Positions 17,265-25,970 of a stretch of 64,000 bases of DNA are shown piece by piece. Origin of the DNA: JACPUX01 sp964517465 (GTDB lineage Bacteria; Pseudomonadota; Gammaproteobacteria; Burkholderiales; Casimicrobiaceae); assembly GCA_964517465.1 (NCBI GenBank), contig CAZFEK010000025.1, positions 1 to 64,000 of the forward strand, read 5' to 3'. Every line of letters begins with the position of its first letter. Position 1 is the first letter of the stretch. The translations under genes and the position numbers were made by a program. Under the pieces are notes generated by a model, which was given only the letters and a program-made list of their open reading frames with translations, did no database searches and was not told the origin of the DNA.

Positions 17265-17807
17265 TCAGTGCGTCGCACTCGTGCGCGCCGCTTTCGCGGC
17301 ACGCGGCTTGGCGGCCTTGGGCGCAGCGGCCTTGGGCGCAGCGGCCTTGGCGGCGCTCGCCTTGGGAGCCGTCGCCTTGGCGGGCTTGGCGCCCTGCTTC
17401 TCGGCCAGCAGCGTGTTCACCGCTTCGGAGAGGTCAGCCACGCGATCGGCCAGGGCTTGCACATCTTTGCTGGTGTAAACGCCCAGACGGTTGAGGGCGC
17501 GCGAGACGCGCTCTTCGAACACTTGTTCGAGCTTGTCCCAGTTGCCCGTCGCCTTGGCTTTGATCTCTTCGGTGCGAGCACGCACTTCTTCGACCTTGGC
17601 GTTGGCAATGTCCTTGGTGCGCGATTCGATTTCCTGGCCTTGCTTGACCAGCGTCTCAAATACTTTCATGCCTTCTTGCTGCGCGCGGGAAAAGGCGCCC
17701 AGACCGGCGAGCCAGATCTGATGCGAAGAATCCATCACTTGCTTGGAAAAATCTTTGACTTGTTCGACTTGCTTGGCGCCCAGTTTGGCTTTGGCTTGCT
17801 TCAACAT
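17265..17807 (-). CDS. Phasin with alanine/lysine-rich tail, PhaF-like
   Basis: A 180-aa protein. Residues 1-130 form the phasin domain, with SSHQIWLAGLGAFSRAQQEG near 27-46 and a leucine-zipper-like stretch ADRVADLSEAVNTLLAEK. The C-terminal ~40 residues are a repetitive PKAAAPKAAKPRAAKAA-type tail resembling histone H1, as in PhaF of pseudomonads, where the tail binds DNA and helps distribute granules to daughter cells. The granule/nucleoid role is by analogy. The operator-like site 17962-17979 lies 155 bases upstream. It converges on the acyl-CoA-binding protein gene. Confidence 0.9.
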   Translation of the reverse strand: MLKQAKAKLGAKQVEQVKDFSKQVMDSSHQIWLAGLGAFSRAQQEGMKVFETLVKQGQEIESRTKDIANAKVEEVRARTEEIKAKATGNWDKLEQVFEERVSRALNRLGVYTSKDVQALADRVADLSEAVNTLLAEKQGAKPAKATAPKASAAKAAAPKAAAPKAAKPRAAKAARTSATH

Positions 17808-18195
17808 GATTTCACTCCCATGGAGACTGCGGTTTCAATCCTCGGGAAACCCGCGCCACCCGGCGCCGTCTCCCCACGTGGCGCCCTCTTTCCCCGCTGC
17901 TTGCCGCATCCTGCGGCGCTGGGGTCCGGTGCACCATTGAGGCGAATTCTAGCGAGGGGATTTAGAGCAAACACACTAATGAGCGAGGGACTGCGTGGCG
18001 CGTGGGAAGGTCCCGCTGCCCCCGCCGCTGAGTTGCGCGGGGGGGCAGTGTCGCGCATCGCGCGCACGGGAGGAAGAACGCCGGGGAATTGACGGTTACG
18101 CAGCTCCGCCGCAAGGTTGGGCGATATCCGTCGGTCACTTCCTGTCATTTCGCGATCCACGTCAAACCATAGGTCGCCCCGGGATTCCTCGCCAA
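17808..18195. other. Intergenic region upstream of second phasin
   Basis: This 388-base stretch separates the SGNH hydrolase stop from the phasin start, both on the minus strand. It holds the operator-like site at 17962-17979 and presumably the phasin promoter. No gene was recognised in the remainder. Confidence 0.5.
17962..17979. promoter_or_regulatory. Operator-like TTAG-N10-CTAA site upstream of PhaF-like gene
   Basis: On the minus strand it reads TTAGTGTGTTTGCTCTAA, nearly the same as TTAGTGTGATCGCTCTAA upstream of the first phasin. Identity between two otherwise dissimilar promoter regions argues for a functional protein-binding site. Confidence 0.6.
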
Positions 18196-19392
18196 TTACC
18201 GAAGAGGGCTCTCCCGGGCAATGAACCAGTTAGCAATACTTTGACCGACAAAAGCGTAGCCGTTCGGGCGCATGTGCTCGTCGTAATTCCAATAGAGGTG
18301 ATTACCGTCGCGTTCCTCATTTCGGATGGCCGCAGTCAAATCGAGGAACGGCACATTCATGATCTCTGCCGCCTTCCTGAGCTCTGTCACACCTGCTTGA
18401 AAGCGCGGCTCAAGAACGGATGGTGCTCCACTGCGGCAGAAACGTCGCTTGAACTGCAAATAATGATCTGTGGTTTGGCTGGCGTACGGAACATAGACGA
18501 TCATCAATTTGGCTCGGGAGGCTGAAGTAATGCTCTTGAAGGCCTTCACCCAAGGGGCCATATCTAGCGGAATTGGCAGATATTCCGCGTACACCTTCGC
18601 TTCGCAGACAACGAACGGGTTAAAGCGACCGCCTCTCATCGCGTCTGCAATATCAGAATCGACTTCACCCGCATAAGATTCCTGTCGATCTGTCCAAGGA
18701 TTGGTTTTGGAGGGAACGGGCGCGAAAAAAGGAAACGGTGCCGCATGCCACCGCCTTGCAACCGGCTTTCCGCGCGATATGTCCATCATCACATCCACGA
18801 GGCGCAAGCGAAACCCTGTGGCAAGTGTAGGTGAGCTCCTGTGCTTCAAGTACTCCTGCCGGTAATCCTGGGGACCGATGAGGTCGTTCGCATAAAGGAC
18901 CAGGATCACCGCGCGCGGACCGATCAAGGGAACGCTATCGTTCATTAGGGCCAAATACTCCTTCAAACCAGCGGCCCCAATCCCGAAGTTTAATACCGGC
19001 GCACGCAGACCCATCTGGCTAACACGCTGCGAAAAGACCCGTGGAATAGTGAAATCTTCTTGGGCAAGAAATCCCTCCGTCAAGCTATCGCCAACAAACA
19101 CAATGCTCGCGTTACCAAGATCTTCCGCGTCCCAACTTCGATCTCGAAAACCATTTAGGTTTAACTCGTGGACGGAACGAGCGTCATCGGGTTCAGATTG
19201 GAACTCGAAGCTGGCATTAGCCAAACTGCGGGCGCTGGATAGATGCGGACTCACCTCCTGCGGAGAATAGGCTGCGCGATCCAATCCCTGCAGCTGAGGC
19301 AACGGGAATACCAGTCGCGCGGCGATTTCGCCCAAGAAAAGGGTGGTAAGAAGCGGGACAAACCATCCCAATAACGGTCGATGGATTTGCAT
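18196..19392 (-). CDS. SGNH/GDSL-family hydrolase, membrane-anchored
   Basis: A 398-aa protein. An N-terminal hydrophobic segment (LLGWFVPLLTTLFLGEIAARLVF) probably anchors it to the inner membrane with the domain outside. The SGNH blocks are FVGDSLTEGF near residue 98 (nucleophile Ser), NFGIGAAGLKEY (Gly), YANDLIGP (Asn), and DEHMRPNGY near 377 (Asp and His). Such enzymes remove or add acyl/acetyl groups on polysaccharide or lipid. Base composition is lower in GC than the storage-lipid genes before it, suggesting the accessory region begins here. The substrate is unknown. Confidence 0.85.
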   Translation of the reverse strand: MQIHRPLLGWFVPLLTTLFLGEIAARLVFPLPQLQGLDRAAYSPQEVSPHLSSARSLANASFEFQSEPDDARSVHELNLNGFRDRSWDAEDLGNASIVFVGDSLTEGFLAQEDFTIPRVFSQRVSQMGLRAPVLNFGIGAAGLKEYLALMNDSVPLIGPRAVILVLYANDLIGPQDYRQEYLKHRSSPTLATGFRLRLVDVMMDISRGKPVARRWHAAPFPFFAPVPSKTNPWTDRQESYAGEVDSDIADAMRGGRFNPFVVCEAKVYAEYLPIPLDMAPWVKAFKSITSASRAKLMIVYVPYASQTTDHYLQFKRRFCRSGAPSVLEPRFQAGVTELRKAAEIMNVPFLDLTAAIRNEERDGNHLYWNYDEHMRPNGYAFVGQSIANWFIARESPLR

Positions 19393-19758
19393 TTGTTGAA
19401 AACACGCTAGGATTTTTTGAGGATGGCTAATTCTACTGTGTCAAAGCCCGATTCCCTACTTTCTTCGGGCCTCGCGGCATTGACATCGCCCGAGGGCTCG
19501 CGCAGTGCAGCGTGTTTCCCGGTGTGACGGTGCCCCGAAGGTTGCTTGATTTCGCTTTTTCCGCGTGTCTTTCGCTTGGCCTCTTCTGCTTTAGCGACCC
19601 TTTAACCCTCTTTGGCGATTTGACGAACGTTGGCAGCCGCGCCAAAGACGGCACACACTGCATCTGGCATACAGATCGACTTGTGACGTAGTATCTGCAC
19701 GCGACAACCGCAAACAACCAGCCTAATCCTGCGGCGCCGTCTCTACCTCGAACAGTCA
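19393..19758. other. Divergent intergenic region
   Basis: 366 bases between the divergent SGNH hydrolase and beta-helix genes. It presumably holds both promoters. No RNA gene or repeat was recognised. Confidence 0.4.
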
Positions 19759-20796
19759 ATGAATGGAGGCTTTGTGTTCCGACCTTACCTGTGTGTCCTG
19801 TCAACCGCTTTGCTCGTGGGCATGTCTTCTGGTGCTTACGCCGCTGCCCGTACCTTCGTAGCAACCGGCGGCAGTGATGGCAACACTGCGGTCAATTGCA
19901 GCCGGACCGCACCCTGCCGCAGCTTCGCGAGCGCGCTCACCGTCACCAATGCCGGCGGCGAGATCATCGTGCTGGATTCAGGCGGCTTCGGGCCGGTCAC
20001 CATCGACAAGTCAGTTTCGATCATCGCGCCCGAAGGTATCTATGCTGGGATTAGTGTGGCCTCTGGCAATGGCGTCACCATCGCCACAGGTGGCATTCAC
20101 GTCGTGTTGCGCGGCCTCGACATCAATACCGATAGCGCCAACGCTGACTATGGCATCGCGATGACCAGCGCGCAGGGGACTTTGCTGGTTGAAAACTGCA
20201 CGATCTCCGGCTTTTCGAAGGCGTCGCCGCACCGCGCCGGACTGTTCGTCAATGCGTTTGCCGAGGTTCGCGTGGTTCGGTCGGTTTTCCGGCGGAACCA
20301 CAATGCTGCGCTTTTCCAAGGGAACGCGAGGGTACAAATCTCCGACAGCCAGCTCGTAAAGAACGCTGGAGGCGTGGTGGCTCACTCCGATATCACGGAC
20401 GGAAGAACTCAGGTGACGGTCGAACGCACCGTTGGCAGCTCCAACTGGACCGGATTCCAAGCCGTCGCTTTCGCCGGAAAAGCGCAGCTGGCGCTAAAGG
20501 ACTGCGTAGCCAGTGAAAACAGCATCGACGGCGTGGCCGCAATCACTTCTCCTGGAGCGGCCGCGACCCTCACTGTGAGCAACAGCCTGGTTTCACAAAA
20601 TGGCTCTGGTTCCGGAATCTATGCATACGGTGCGGGTGCCCGCGTCGTGGTGAGCGGTAGTACCATCACGGGCAACCAGGGCTACGGCATGAAGCAGGAA
20701 GACTCTGGGGTGATCGTCTCAACAGGCGACAATAGCGTCAGCGATAATGGACTCGGCGCAAGTTCGGGGCCGCTCACGCCACTGGCCAAGATGTAG
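19759..20796 (+). CDS. Secreted right-handed beta-helix protein
   Basis: A 345-aa exported protein. The signal peptide covers about residues 1-28 (LCVLSTALLVGMSSGAYA). The mature start ARTFVATGGSDGNTAVNCS then CRSFASAL is a typical opening of pectin-lyase-like fold proteins. Short repeats such as TLLVENCTISGFS, RVVRSVFRRNH, QISDSQLVKNAG and VVVSGSTITGNQG are parallel beta-helix rungs. No lyase or glycosidase catalytic residues can be named. Part of a paralogous gene is found broken 0.5 kb downstream. Confidence 0.8.
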   Translation: MNGGFVFRPYLCVLSTALLVGMSSGAYAAARTFVATGGSDGNTAVNCSRTAPCRSFASALTVTNAGGEIIVLDSGGFGPVTIDKSVSIIAPEGIYAGISVASGNGVTIATGGIHVVLRGLDINTDSANADYGIAMTSAQGTLLVENCTISGFSKASPHRAGLFVNAFAEVRVVRSVFRRNHNAALFQGNARVQISDSQLVKNAGGVVAHSDITDGRTQVTVERTVGSSNWTGFQAVAFAGKAQLALKDCVASENSIDGVAAITSPGAAATLTVSNSLVSQNGSGSGIYAYGAGARVVVSGSTITGNQGYGMKQEDSGVIVSTGDNSVSDNGLGASSGPLTPLAKM

Positions 20797-21229
20797 TCAT
20801 CGGCAAACCGAGCCCCCTAGGCGAAGCAATTTTTCCCGAACTATCGCCGCAGCGCTCGAGGCGTCTGCGGCGACGTTGTCGGGCGAGACGCGAGCTTGGC
20901 GCATTGGCCAGGGTTGCGACCCTACCGTCCAACACCCTCTTCCCGCCGACCGCGGCGCGTAAACTCGGTGGCCCAGAAATGCGTTTGCGCGCGTTCTTCC
21001 GCGGCGAATTGGCGATAGAGATCGGCTTCCGCGGCCGTGTTCCGGGCGCCGGCGGTTCGCAGGCCCAGGCGTCGAGACCTTTGGCTGATCGAGCCACGGA
21101 ACGGCGCGTTTCCATGGCCGTTCCATCTGGAATGCCAAGCCCGCGCCCCTAGAGCTCGGCGCCGCGCGCAACGCGGGGGCGCGATGAGCCGCGGCGTTGC
21201 AACTCCCGAGGGAGCTGCGGTCGTTGCCT
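20797..21229. other. Intergenic region between beta-helix paralogues
   Basis: 433 bases with no convincing coding sequence. Several frames are open by chance because of high GC, but none shows a domain or ribosome-binding site. I see nothing else in it. Confidence 0.4.
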
Positions 21230-21515
21230 ATGCTCAACCCCTCACGCAGTATTGCGGCGGGGAGGGCGCTCAAACGAAACCAGCAGATTCGCAGCATTCT
21301 CACAAGTCTCGCATTCAACCGACCATGGGAGGTCAGGACATTGCGTTCCTTGCTGTCAGTTTCCGCATTGGCTGCTGTTTTGATTGCTGCGAATCAGGCC
21401 TATGCCGCGCAGCGAACCTTCGTTGCTACCAGCGGCAGCGATGCTAATACCGCGAGCAATTGCTCCGCCATCGGGCTTTGCCGCGGCTTTGCTGCCGTCC
21501 TCGCGGTCGTTGACT
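21230..21515 (+). pseudogene. Truncated beta-helix paralogue, N-terminus only
   Basis: This frame encodes a signal peptide (LLSVSALAAVLIAANQAYA) and AQRTFVATSGSDANTASNCS, closely matching the start of the beta-helix gene at 19759. Homology ends after CRGFAAVLAVV. Beyond about 21515 the sequence is the reverse complement of an rhs 5' fragment, so roughly 250 C-terminal residues have been lost. The start may be a TTG near 21341, after GGGAGG, rather than the ATG at 21230. A non-functional remnant produced by a rearrangement. Confidence 0.75.
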
Positions 21516-21522
21516 TTGGCGC

Positions 21523-21841
21523 CGAGCTCGCCTTGAGTGTTTTGCGTGCCGGTGGCGAGTTCCGTCCATGCGCCAAGGGCATTGGAGTCGGTGCCCGCCG
21601 GCGCAGCCAGGAGTTGCCAGCTCGCCAGGGCGGTAGATAACACTTCACCGCGCACCAAGGTGCGCAAGCTGAGTTCGGTGTTGTCCGCCGGGGCGGTGAG
21701 GCGCACCAGCGGGGCGGTGGTGTTGGCGGGGTCGTTGACGGCCAGCGGCTGGCCCGCCGCGGCAATTGTCGCGCCCGCAAAGGCGCAAAGCGCGAGCGCG
21801 AAGGTGCAGAAATTCTTGGCGAGAAGGCGGTTAAAGATCAC
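21523..21841 (-). pseudogene. rhs 5' remnant with signal peptide, copy A
   Basis: The frame starts MIFNRLLAKNFCTFALALCA, a signal peptide, fused to AAGQPLAVNDPANTTAPLVR and then a stretch matching residues ~1050-1120 of the large Rhs protein (ASWQLLAAPAG, NTQGELGA). Homology stops at GELGA, where it abuts the truncated beta-helix gene. The same leader and junction recur at 36910, and related leaders are seen at 35447 and 33829. Upstream is a short tandem repeat of TGATTCGTGCTG. A degraded start of a second type of rhs gene. Confidence 0.8.
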
Positions 21842-21859
21842 GGCGCGAGATTATTCGTT

Positions 21860-21906
21860 GTCTGTCCCTGATTCGTGCTGTTGATTCGTGCTGCTGATTC
21901 GTGCTG
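21860..21906. repeat. Short tandem repeat upstream of rhs remnant A
   Basis: Three copies of a 13-15-base unit TGATTCGTGCTG lie directly upstream (on the minus strand) of the rhs remnant. Different short tandem repeats occupy the same position at the other rhs remnants (36940-36965, 35490-35530, 33860-33905). Confidence 0.75.
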
Positions 21907-21988
21907 ACGCATAGGTAAGTGCGAGCCCCTTTCGCCCACGTGTGCTTCTGCGCACATCTAAGCATGGCGGATCAAGGTCATGCAGGCG

Positions 21989-22588
21989 CTAATACGGCCG
22001 ATAACACTCGGTATGCGCGGCAAGGAAAAGCGTCTCTAAGGCGTTTGGGCCAGCGAGTATCTCCACATCCCTGTAGCGAAAAACCATACTTACTCTGCCC
22101 TCAACCGCGGCCCAACGCCGACCACGGGTGAGCGCGGAACGAAAAGCTTGGTTTCCCCCAGATAGCGGTAGCGGACCGCCGGCCATCGCGAACAGCTCGT
22201 GGATCGCATCTGGAATTTCAGCAAATTCCAACAGAATTCCGCCAGTCATAGCGAACTCATACAGGCCAGCATGGAACAAGAAAGAAATATCGCAAAAAGG
22301 CGCCTCCCTTCGCAGTGCTCCCTTGTGGGTCTGCCCACCGACCAGTGAGTTAGCGAGTTTCTTGGACATTATCTCGTGGCGGAGATCGAAGTGGCGCGAA
22401 TCACGATTCCACTTTACCGCCACGGCCGCCGCCGTTTCCCGTACTGCCCACAGCTGGCTGCAAACGGCGCTATATGGATCGAGCAAAGCCGGATCGGCGC
22501 CTTCAACAAGCGCTTTGGGCCAAACTGCAAACCGTCCTGCTTGGCGCACAAGGGCATAGACGTGGGATATCTCGTAGGGAATAGCCAC
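21989..22588 (-). CDS. Unknown protein, immunity-gene-like position
   Basis: A 199-aa soluble protein beginning with GTG (MAIPYEISHVYALVRQ), chosen because GGAGG lies 8 bases upstream and the longer frame is out of register with a preceding reading frame that ends at 22606. It has no signal peptide or recognised motif. Size, lower GC and its place just after a broken reading frame and next to an rhs remnant suggest an orphan immunity protein of a polymorphic toxin, but this is only contextual. Confidence 0.55.
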   Translation of the reverse strand: MAIPYEISHVYALVRQAGRFAVWPKALVEGADPALLDPYSAVCSQLWAVRETAAAVAVKWNRDSRHFDLRHEIMSKKLANSLVGGQTHKGALRREAPFCDISFLFHAGLYEFAMTGGILLEFAEIPDAIHELFAMAGGPLPLSGGNQAFRSALTRGRRWAAVEGRVSMVFRYRDVEILAGPNALETLFLAAHTECYRPY

Positions 22589-22605
22589 TCCGAATACCTC
22601 CAAAA

Positions 22606-22804
22606 TCACCGCAAAGCACGCAGCTTGTTTGCCATGCCGCCTCGCACTCCGGGTACCGCAGAGCAAACATCGTCAAAAATACCCGCAACCTCAATAAGCG
22701 TGTCAAAGACCGCATCCGCCGCGCCTGGAAGCCGCCGGTAAAGTTCTTCAACTGAGGTTTTTGGGGCTGTTGGCGGCCTGATCCCGAATTGCGCCGATTT
22801 TCGA
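22606..22804 (-). pseudogene. C-terminal remnant of unknown gene
   Basis: In minus-strand frame, a reading frame ending at 22606 encodes KSAQFGIRPPTAPKTSVEEL then YRRLPGAADAVFDTLIEVAG and ends MANKLRALR. It has no start and lies just after the leucine-rich frame at 22805. It ends 17 bases before the GTG of the next gene, with that gene's ribosome-binding site in between. It could be the last part of a toxin tip whose gene has been lost, or a noise frame. Low certainty. Confidence 0.3.
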
Positions 22805-23128
22805 TTAGCGATCTGCTTCCGCCCTTTCCAAGACGACTTCCAACAGAGGTCGCCTCTTAACCCCGCTTCTTTCTACCGAAACGACTCGCTTACCGGCCTT
22901 GATGGCTATCTTGTCCAGCGCCTCCTTGCATGGAATGCCTTCGCAAGCGACGAGCACGGTCAGCTTCTCAAGTGCCCTCAGCGCAATGATGTCAATCCAG
23001 TCGACTTCAACAGGTATTCCTGTGATGGCCAGAAACCGAAGGTGGTCAAGCCCAGTCACGAAATGAGTCCGGGATGCCCCACCGACGTTAATTAGCGCAA
23101 GATGCTCCAAACGACTGCAGCAGGCCAT
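22805..23128 (-). CDS. Leucine-rich-repeat-like hypothetical protein
   Basis: A 107-aa frame with repeats resembling leucine-rich repeats: LEHLALINVGG, LRFLAITGIPVEVDWI and LEKLTVLVACEGIP, each about 22-25 residues apart. An in-frame stop lies directly before the ATG, so the frame is either complete or the 3' end of a longer broken gene. LRR proteins of this size occur as immunity proteins and SMI1/LRR-type partners of Rhs toxins. No further function can be assigned. Confidence 0.45.
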   Translation of the reverse strand: MACCSRLEHLALINVGGASRTHFVTGLDHLRFLAITGIPVEVDWIDIIALRALEKLTVLVACEGIPCKEALDKIAIKAGKRVVSVERSGVKRRPLLEVVLERAEADR

Positions 23129-23236
23129 TCAGAAACAACCCTAGTTTGTTGAGGGATGAAGTTGATCGCGCATTCATTTTCCAACGACTTTAATGTTGAT
23201 TTGAATTGCCTCGGCCCCAATCCGCTTCACGCGAAA

Positions 23237-24004
23237 TCACCGCTTCTTCGAAGTCAGTCGCGTCGCGCATTGCACAACGGACTCACCAAGGCGGGGCGCG
23301 TAAGTGTCGTCGGACGGATAGGGAAACCCGACATCGCGAATGATCGCGTCATAGAAGTCCATCAGGGTTTCGGTTGCGCCGGTCGCATCGAGCTTGCTTA
23401 AATCCGAATGCACGAAGTAGAGATTCTCGGGACATCTGTCCCGCTGTTGGCGTAGCCAACTCGAGAGCGACTTTCCGAGCGGTCGAAAATAGTTATTTAT
23501 CACGAAAGTCGTCCAGTATCCTTTTCCCCGCAACGCTCGCAGACTCACTACCGGATACGACTTGAGCGGTACTTCAAGAACGGGAATACACAAGCGGATG
23601 ACGTCGCGTTGTGTCGGCATTGCGCTTGTTGCCCGTACCAAGGTTCGCGAGAACCAAAACTCTCGCAAAGCGGGAGCCAAAGCCGCTTCCGGCGCAAGCA
23701 ACTTAACCCTCTTGTCATGCGGATCCGAGGTCGCTGCGCTGTCTAGCAAAGGCAGCCAGTTAGGAGTCTGATGGCTCGGAATGAATTCCTTCCAGCGAGA
23801 CCGGTAGTCAAATAGCCTGATGCATCGCGTACTCGCGAGCAACGGGCGAAGAACATACTCGTAGACAAAATCGCCGTTCTCCCAAATCCCACCGACTGCG
23901 AGACGACATGTAGTGCTGATCGCAAGGTTTTCAAAGGACTGGACGTAGATGCGCGTGACTTCACGTCTCACACTATCGCGTATGTCGCTGAATGGTTCGC
24001 TCAT
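23237..24004 (-). CDS. Unknown protein in rhs-associated region
   Basis: A 255-aa protein with lower GC than its surroundings and many aromatic and arginine residues (for example IYVQSFENLAISTTCRLAVG, YVLRPLLASTRCIRLFDYRS). No signal peptide, membrane segment or catalytic motif can be named. It is not closely coupled to either neighbour. Its position among rhs remnants makes it an accessory-gene candidate, perhaps an orphan effector or immunity gene. Function unknown. Confidence 0.5.
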   Translation of the reverse strand: MSEPFSDIRDSVRREVTRIYVQSFENLAISTTCRLAVGGIWENGDFVYEYVLRPLLASTRCIRLFDYRSRWKEFIPSHQTPNWLPLLDSAATSDPHDKRVKLLAPEAALAPALREFWFSRTLVRATSAMPTQRDVIRLCIPVLEVPLKSYPVVSLRALRGKGYWTTFVINNYFRPLGKSLSSWLRQQRDRCPENLYFVHSDLSKLDATGATETLMDFYDAIIRDVGFPYPSDDTYAPRLGESVVQCATRLTSKKR

Positions 24005-24137
24005 GGCAGGAGTGATGCCAATTTCGGATAGATAGCATCATATCCCTTGACATCCGCAAAGGGCGCATCAATGGCTCGCTCGGGCGAAAGAAGGGCGAAA
24101 GGGGGCGGGCTCCCATGGCACTACCTTGACAGGGCCC

Positions 24138-24724
24138 AAGGGGCCGGGCTCGCCTTTCCGCGTTGCTGGCCGTTCCTTGCCTCATACCGGCAATTCACCC
24201 TGCCCCGCCGCAGCCCCGTCAGCATCGGCTTTTCCTAGTCGCGTCCTGCCGCGTGGCCTTACTTCCCGCCGCTCGCCCACCAGGGCCTCGATCTGGGCAT
24301 AAAAGCGCTTGTTCCCCAGCGGCTGGTTCTGGTTCAAGGCCAGGTCTCGGCCTGGATGAGGGAGTACTTCTAGCGGCTGTCCCACAGCGTGCTGGTGCGC
24401 CGGTAGCTGGTATTGATGTACTGACCGTAACGCCGGCCCAAGGCGATGATGATGCGCGGCACGGCCTCGGCCTTGGCGGGTTTCAGCAGCAAGTGCACGT
24501 GGTTGGTCATGAGGGCATAGGCATGGAGCATGCCGCCTTCCCTCTTTAGTGCTTCGCCCAGCCAGTGAAGGTAGGTTTGGTAGTCCTCTTCGCCAAAGGA
24601 GCACGGCTCGCGATGGTGGCCCCGCTGAACGATGTGCAGCGGCACGTCATCGAGGTGGATTCGGGGGCGGCGGGGCATGATGGCCACACTTCAGCTGAAA
24701 TGTTCGAGCGTGGCCCCTTTCACC
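24138..24724 (-). mobile_element. RAYT-type transposase element remnant, copy 1
   Basis: A 587-base segment repeated apparently identically at 30924-31510 in direct orientation. Ends form an imperfect inverted repeat: AAAGGGGCC..GCTCG at each side. It contains a broken REP-associated tyrosine transposase gene. Its right end interrupts an unknown gene at 24724, and a further end-like motif (GAAAGGGGGCGGGCTC) sits 40 bases to its left near 24094. Confidence 0.85.
24182..24687 (-). pseudogene. REP-associated tyrosine transposase (RAYT), broken
   Basis: The first 105 residues are an intact Y1-transposase N-terminus: MPRRPRIHLDDVPLHIVQRG, then LHAYALMTNHVHLLLKPAKA with the HxH (HVH) metal-binding pair. 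The frame ends at a TAG directly after TLWDSR, where relatives continue DSRY; the next codons read KYSLIQAET, so the catalytic-Tyr part is lost behind a nonsense codon and an internal deletion. The family's C-terminus (QPLGNKRFYAQIEALVGERR) survives in another frame. An inactive gene; RAYTs act on REP-type palindromes. Confidence 0.85.
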
Positions 24725-25350
24725 TCGACTTTCGCCGCGGCCCGGCGGCCTTCGTGGATTTGGCCGCCTATGACGCTTATTACCCCTACTATGTTTCGCC
24801 CCTCGATCTGTTCGTGCCCGGCGAGCGGCAAGCCATCGCCGCCAAAACCGGCAGCGTTTTCGGCAACCGCCTGCGCAGCGCCGAGCCGATTGGCGGAACC
24901 TACATGCAGGACTTGGCCGGAACCGCCCAGGGCAACTGGTTTCTGCCTGGCCGCTACCACGCGAATTCCACCGATTTGAGCGGCTTTCTCGGTCTGGCGC
25001 ACGACTATGTCGACCCCGCTCAGCCGCTGATCGCGGTGGGCACCAGCATCGCCGGAATGACCCCCGGGCTGCTCTCCTACACGCCGCAGGCCAGCGGGCT
25101 CGACAATCGGGACTTCAAGGCCATCGGCAACGACGGCCAGGTCTACTGCCTCGACCGTTACGCCTCCGGCCAGTCCGCCGGCGGCCTGCCGCTGAGCGTG
25201 CCCGCCGGCGTGCTGCTGCTCGAACTGCCCGATGCCACGACGCTGCGGGCCGAATGGCTCGCCGGCGCCACCTGCGCTTCGTTGACTCAACGCAGCCTCG
25301 GCAGCCGCGCCACGCGCTTCGTGCGCGGCCCGAGCGCCCTGGGGCCTTGA
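24724..25350 (+). pseudogene. C-terminal part of unknown gene, truncated by RAYT copy
   Basis: About 208 residues from LDFRRGPAAFVDLAAYDAYY to TRFVRGPSALGP remain open and protein-like (GNRLRSAEPIGGTYMQDLAG, AQGNWFLPGRYHANSTDLSG), but the frame enters from the mobile element, so the native N-terminus is missing. An ATG at 24565 inside the element could drive a chimeric product. The family was not recognised; the composition suggests an extracytoplasmic protein. Confidence 0.6.
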
Positions 25351-25426
25351 GCGAAGGGTGGGCGCGTGCCGGGCCGGGCCCCGGTCCTTGGAAGCGCCGC
25401 GCTCGCCGAAAGGGGCGTGGTGGGCC

Positions 25427-25912
25427 TCAGTGTTCGAGCGCCTGCCAACCCTCGTGGTCGAAGTACCTGCCGTATTGGTCCAGCGCGGCGACGACCTTGA
25501 TCGCACCGGCTTCGCGTTTGGCCTTCCTGCTCTTGCCTTCCATGGCCTCGATGCCTTCGATCAGTTCGGAAATCACTAGGTGCAGTTGCGCGTCGGCCTT
25601 CGGATCGAGCTTGCAATTGGCGACGATGGCGACCACTTCGGCGCCGAGTTTCGAGGCCAGCGCCCCGTATTGCTGCGCGGAAAACCGGTGTTCGTGGATG
25701 CCGGGCAGGGCAGCCTGCATGTTGGCGCGAATGGCCTCCATGGCCTGGCGCAAGGTGGCGTCGGTGGGCCACTTCTTGCCGGCATCGAGTTCGAGCCTGG
25801 TCGGCAAAGCGCCATGCTCGTGCGCGTGCCCGGCGCTTTGCGCGGCCACGCCGCTGGCGGCAAGGCCCAAGGCCAGGCCCAAGGTGGTGAGCAGTTTGGT
25901 GATGGTGTTCAT
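25427..25912 (-). CDS. Periplasmic protein of unknown function (DnrO-like)
   Basis: A 161-aa exported protein. The signal peptide is residues 1-24 (LLTTLGLALGLAASGVAAQS), followed by a short His-rich HAHEHG. The mature domain LELDAGKKWPTDATLRQAME to GRYFDHEGWQALEH resembles small proteins that I recall being annotated 'DnrO' in betaproteobacteria, a label without clear function. It follows the sensor kinase gene by about 80 bases, and its own upstream region carries a CTTAA-N6-CTTAA box, so it probably belongs to that regulon. Metal binding via the His cluster is a guess. Confidence 0.65.
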   Translation of the reverse strand: MNTITKLLTTLGLALGLAASGVAAQSAGHAHEHGALPTRLELDAGKKWPTDATLRQAMEAIRANMQAALPGIHEHRFSAQQYGALASKLGAEVVAIVANCKLDPKADAQLHLVISELIEGIEAMEGKSRKAKREAGAIKVVAALDQYGRYFDHEGWQALEH

Positions 25913-25970
25913 GCTGGTGGTCCTCTTTGGTCGTTTGCCCGTATTGGCGTTTGCATTATTGAGTGCGCCG

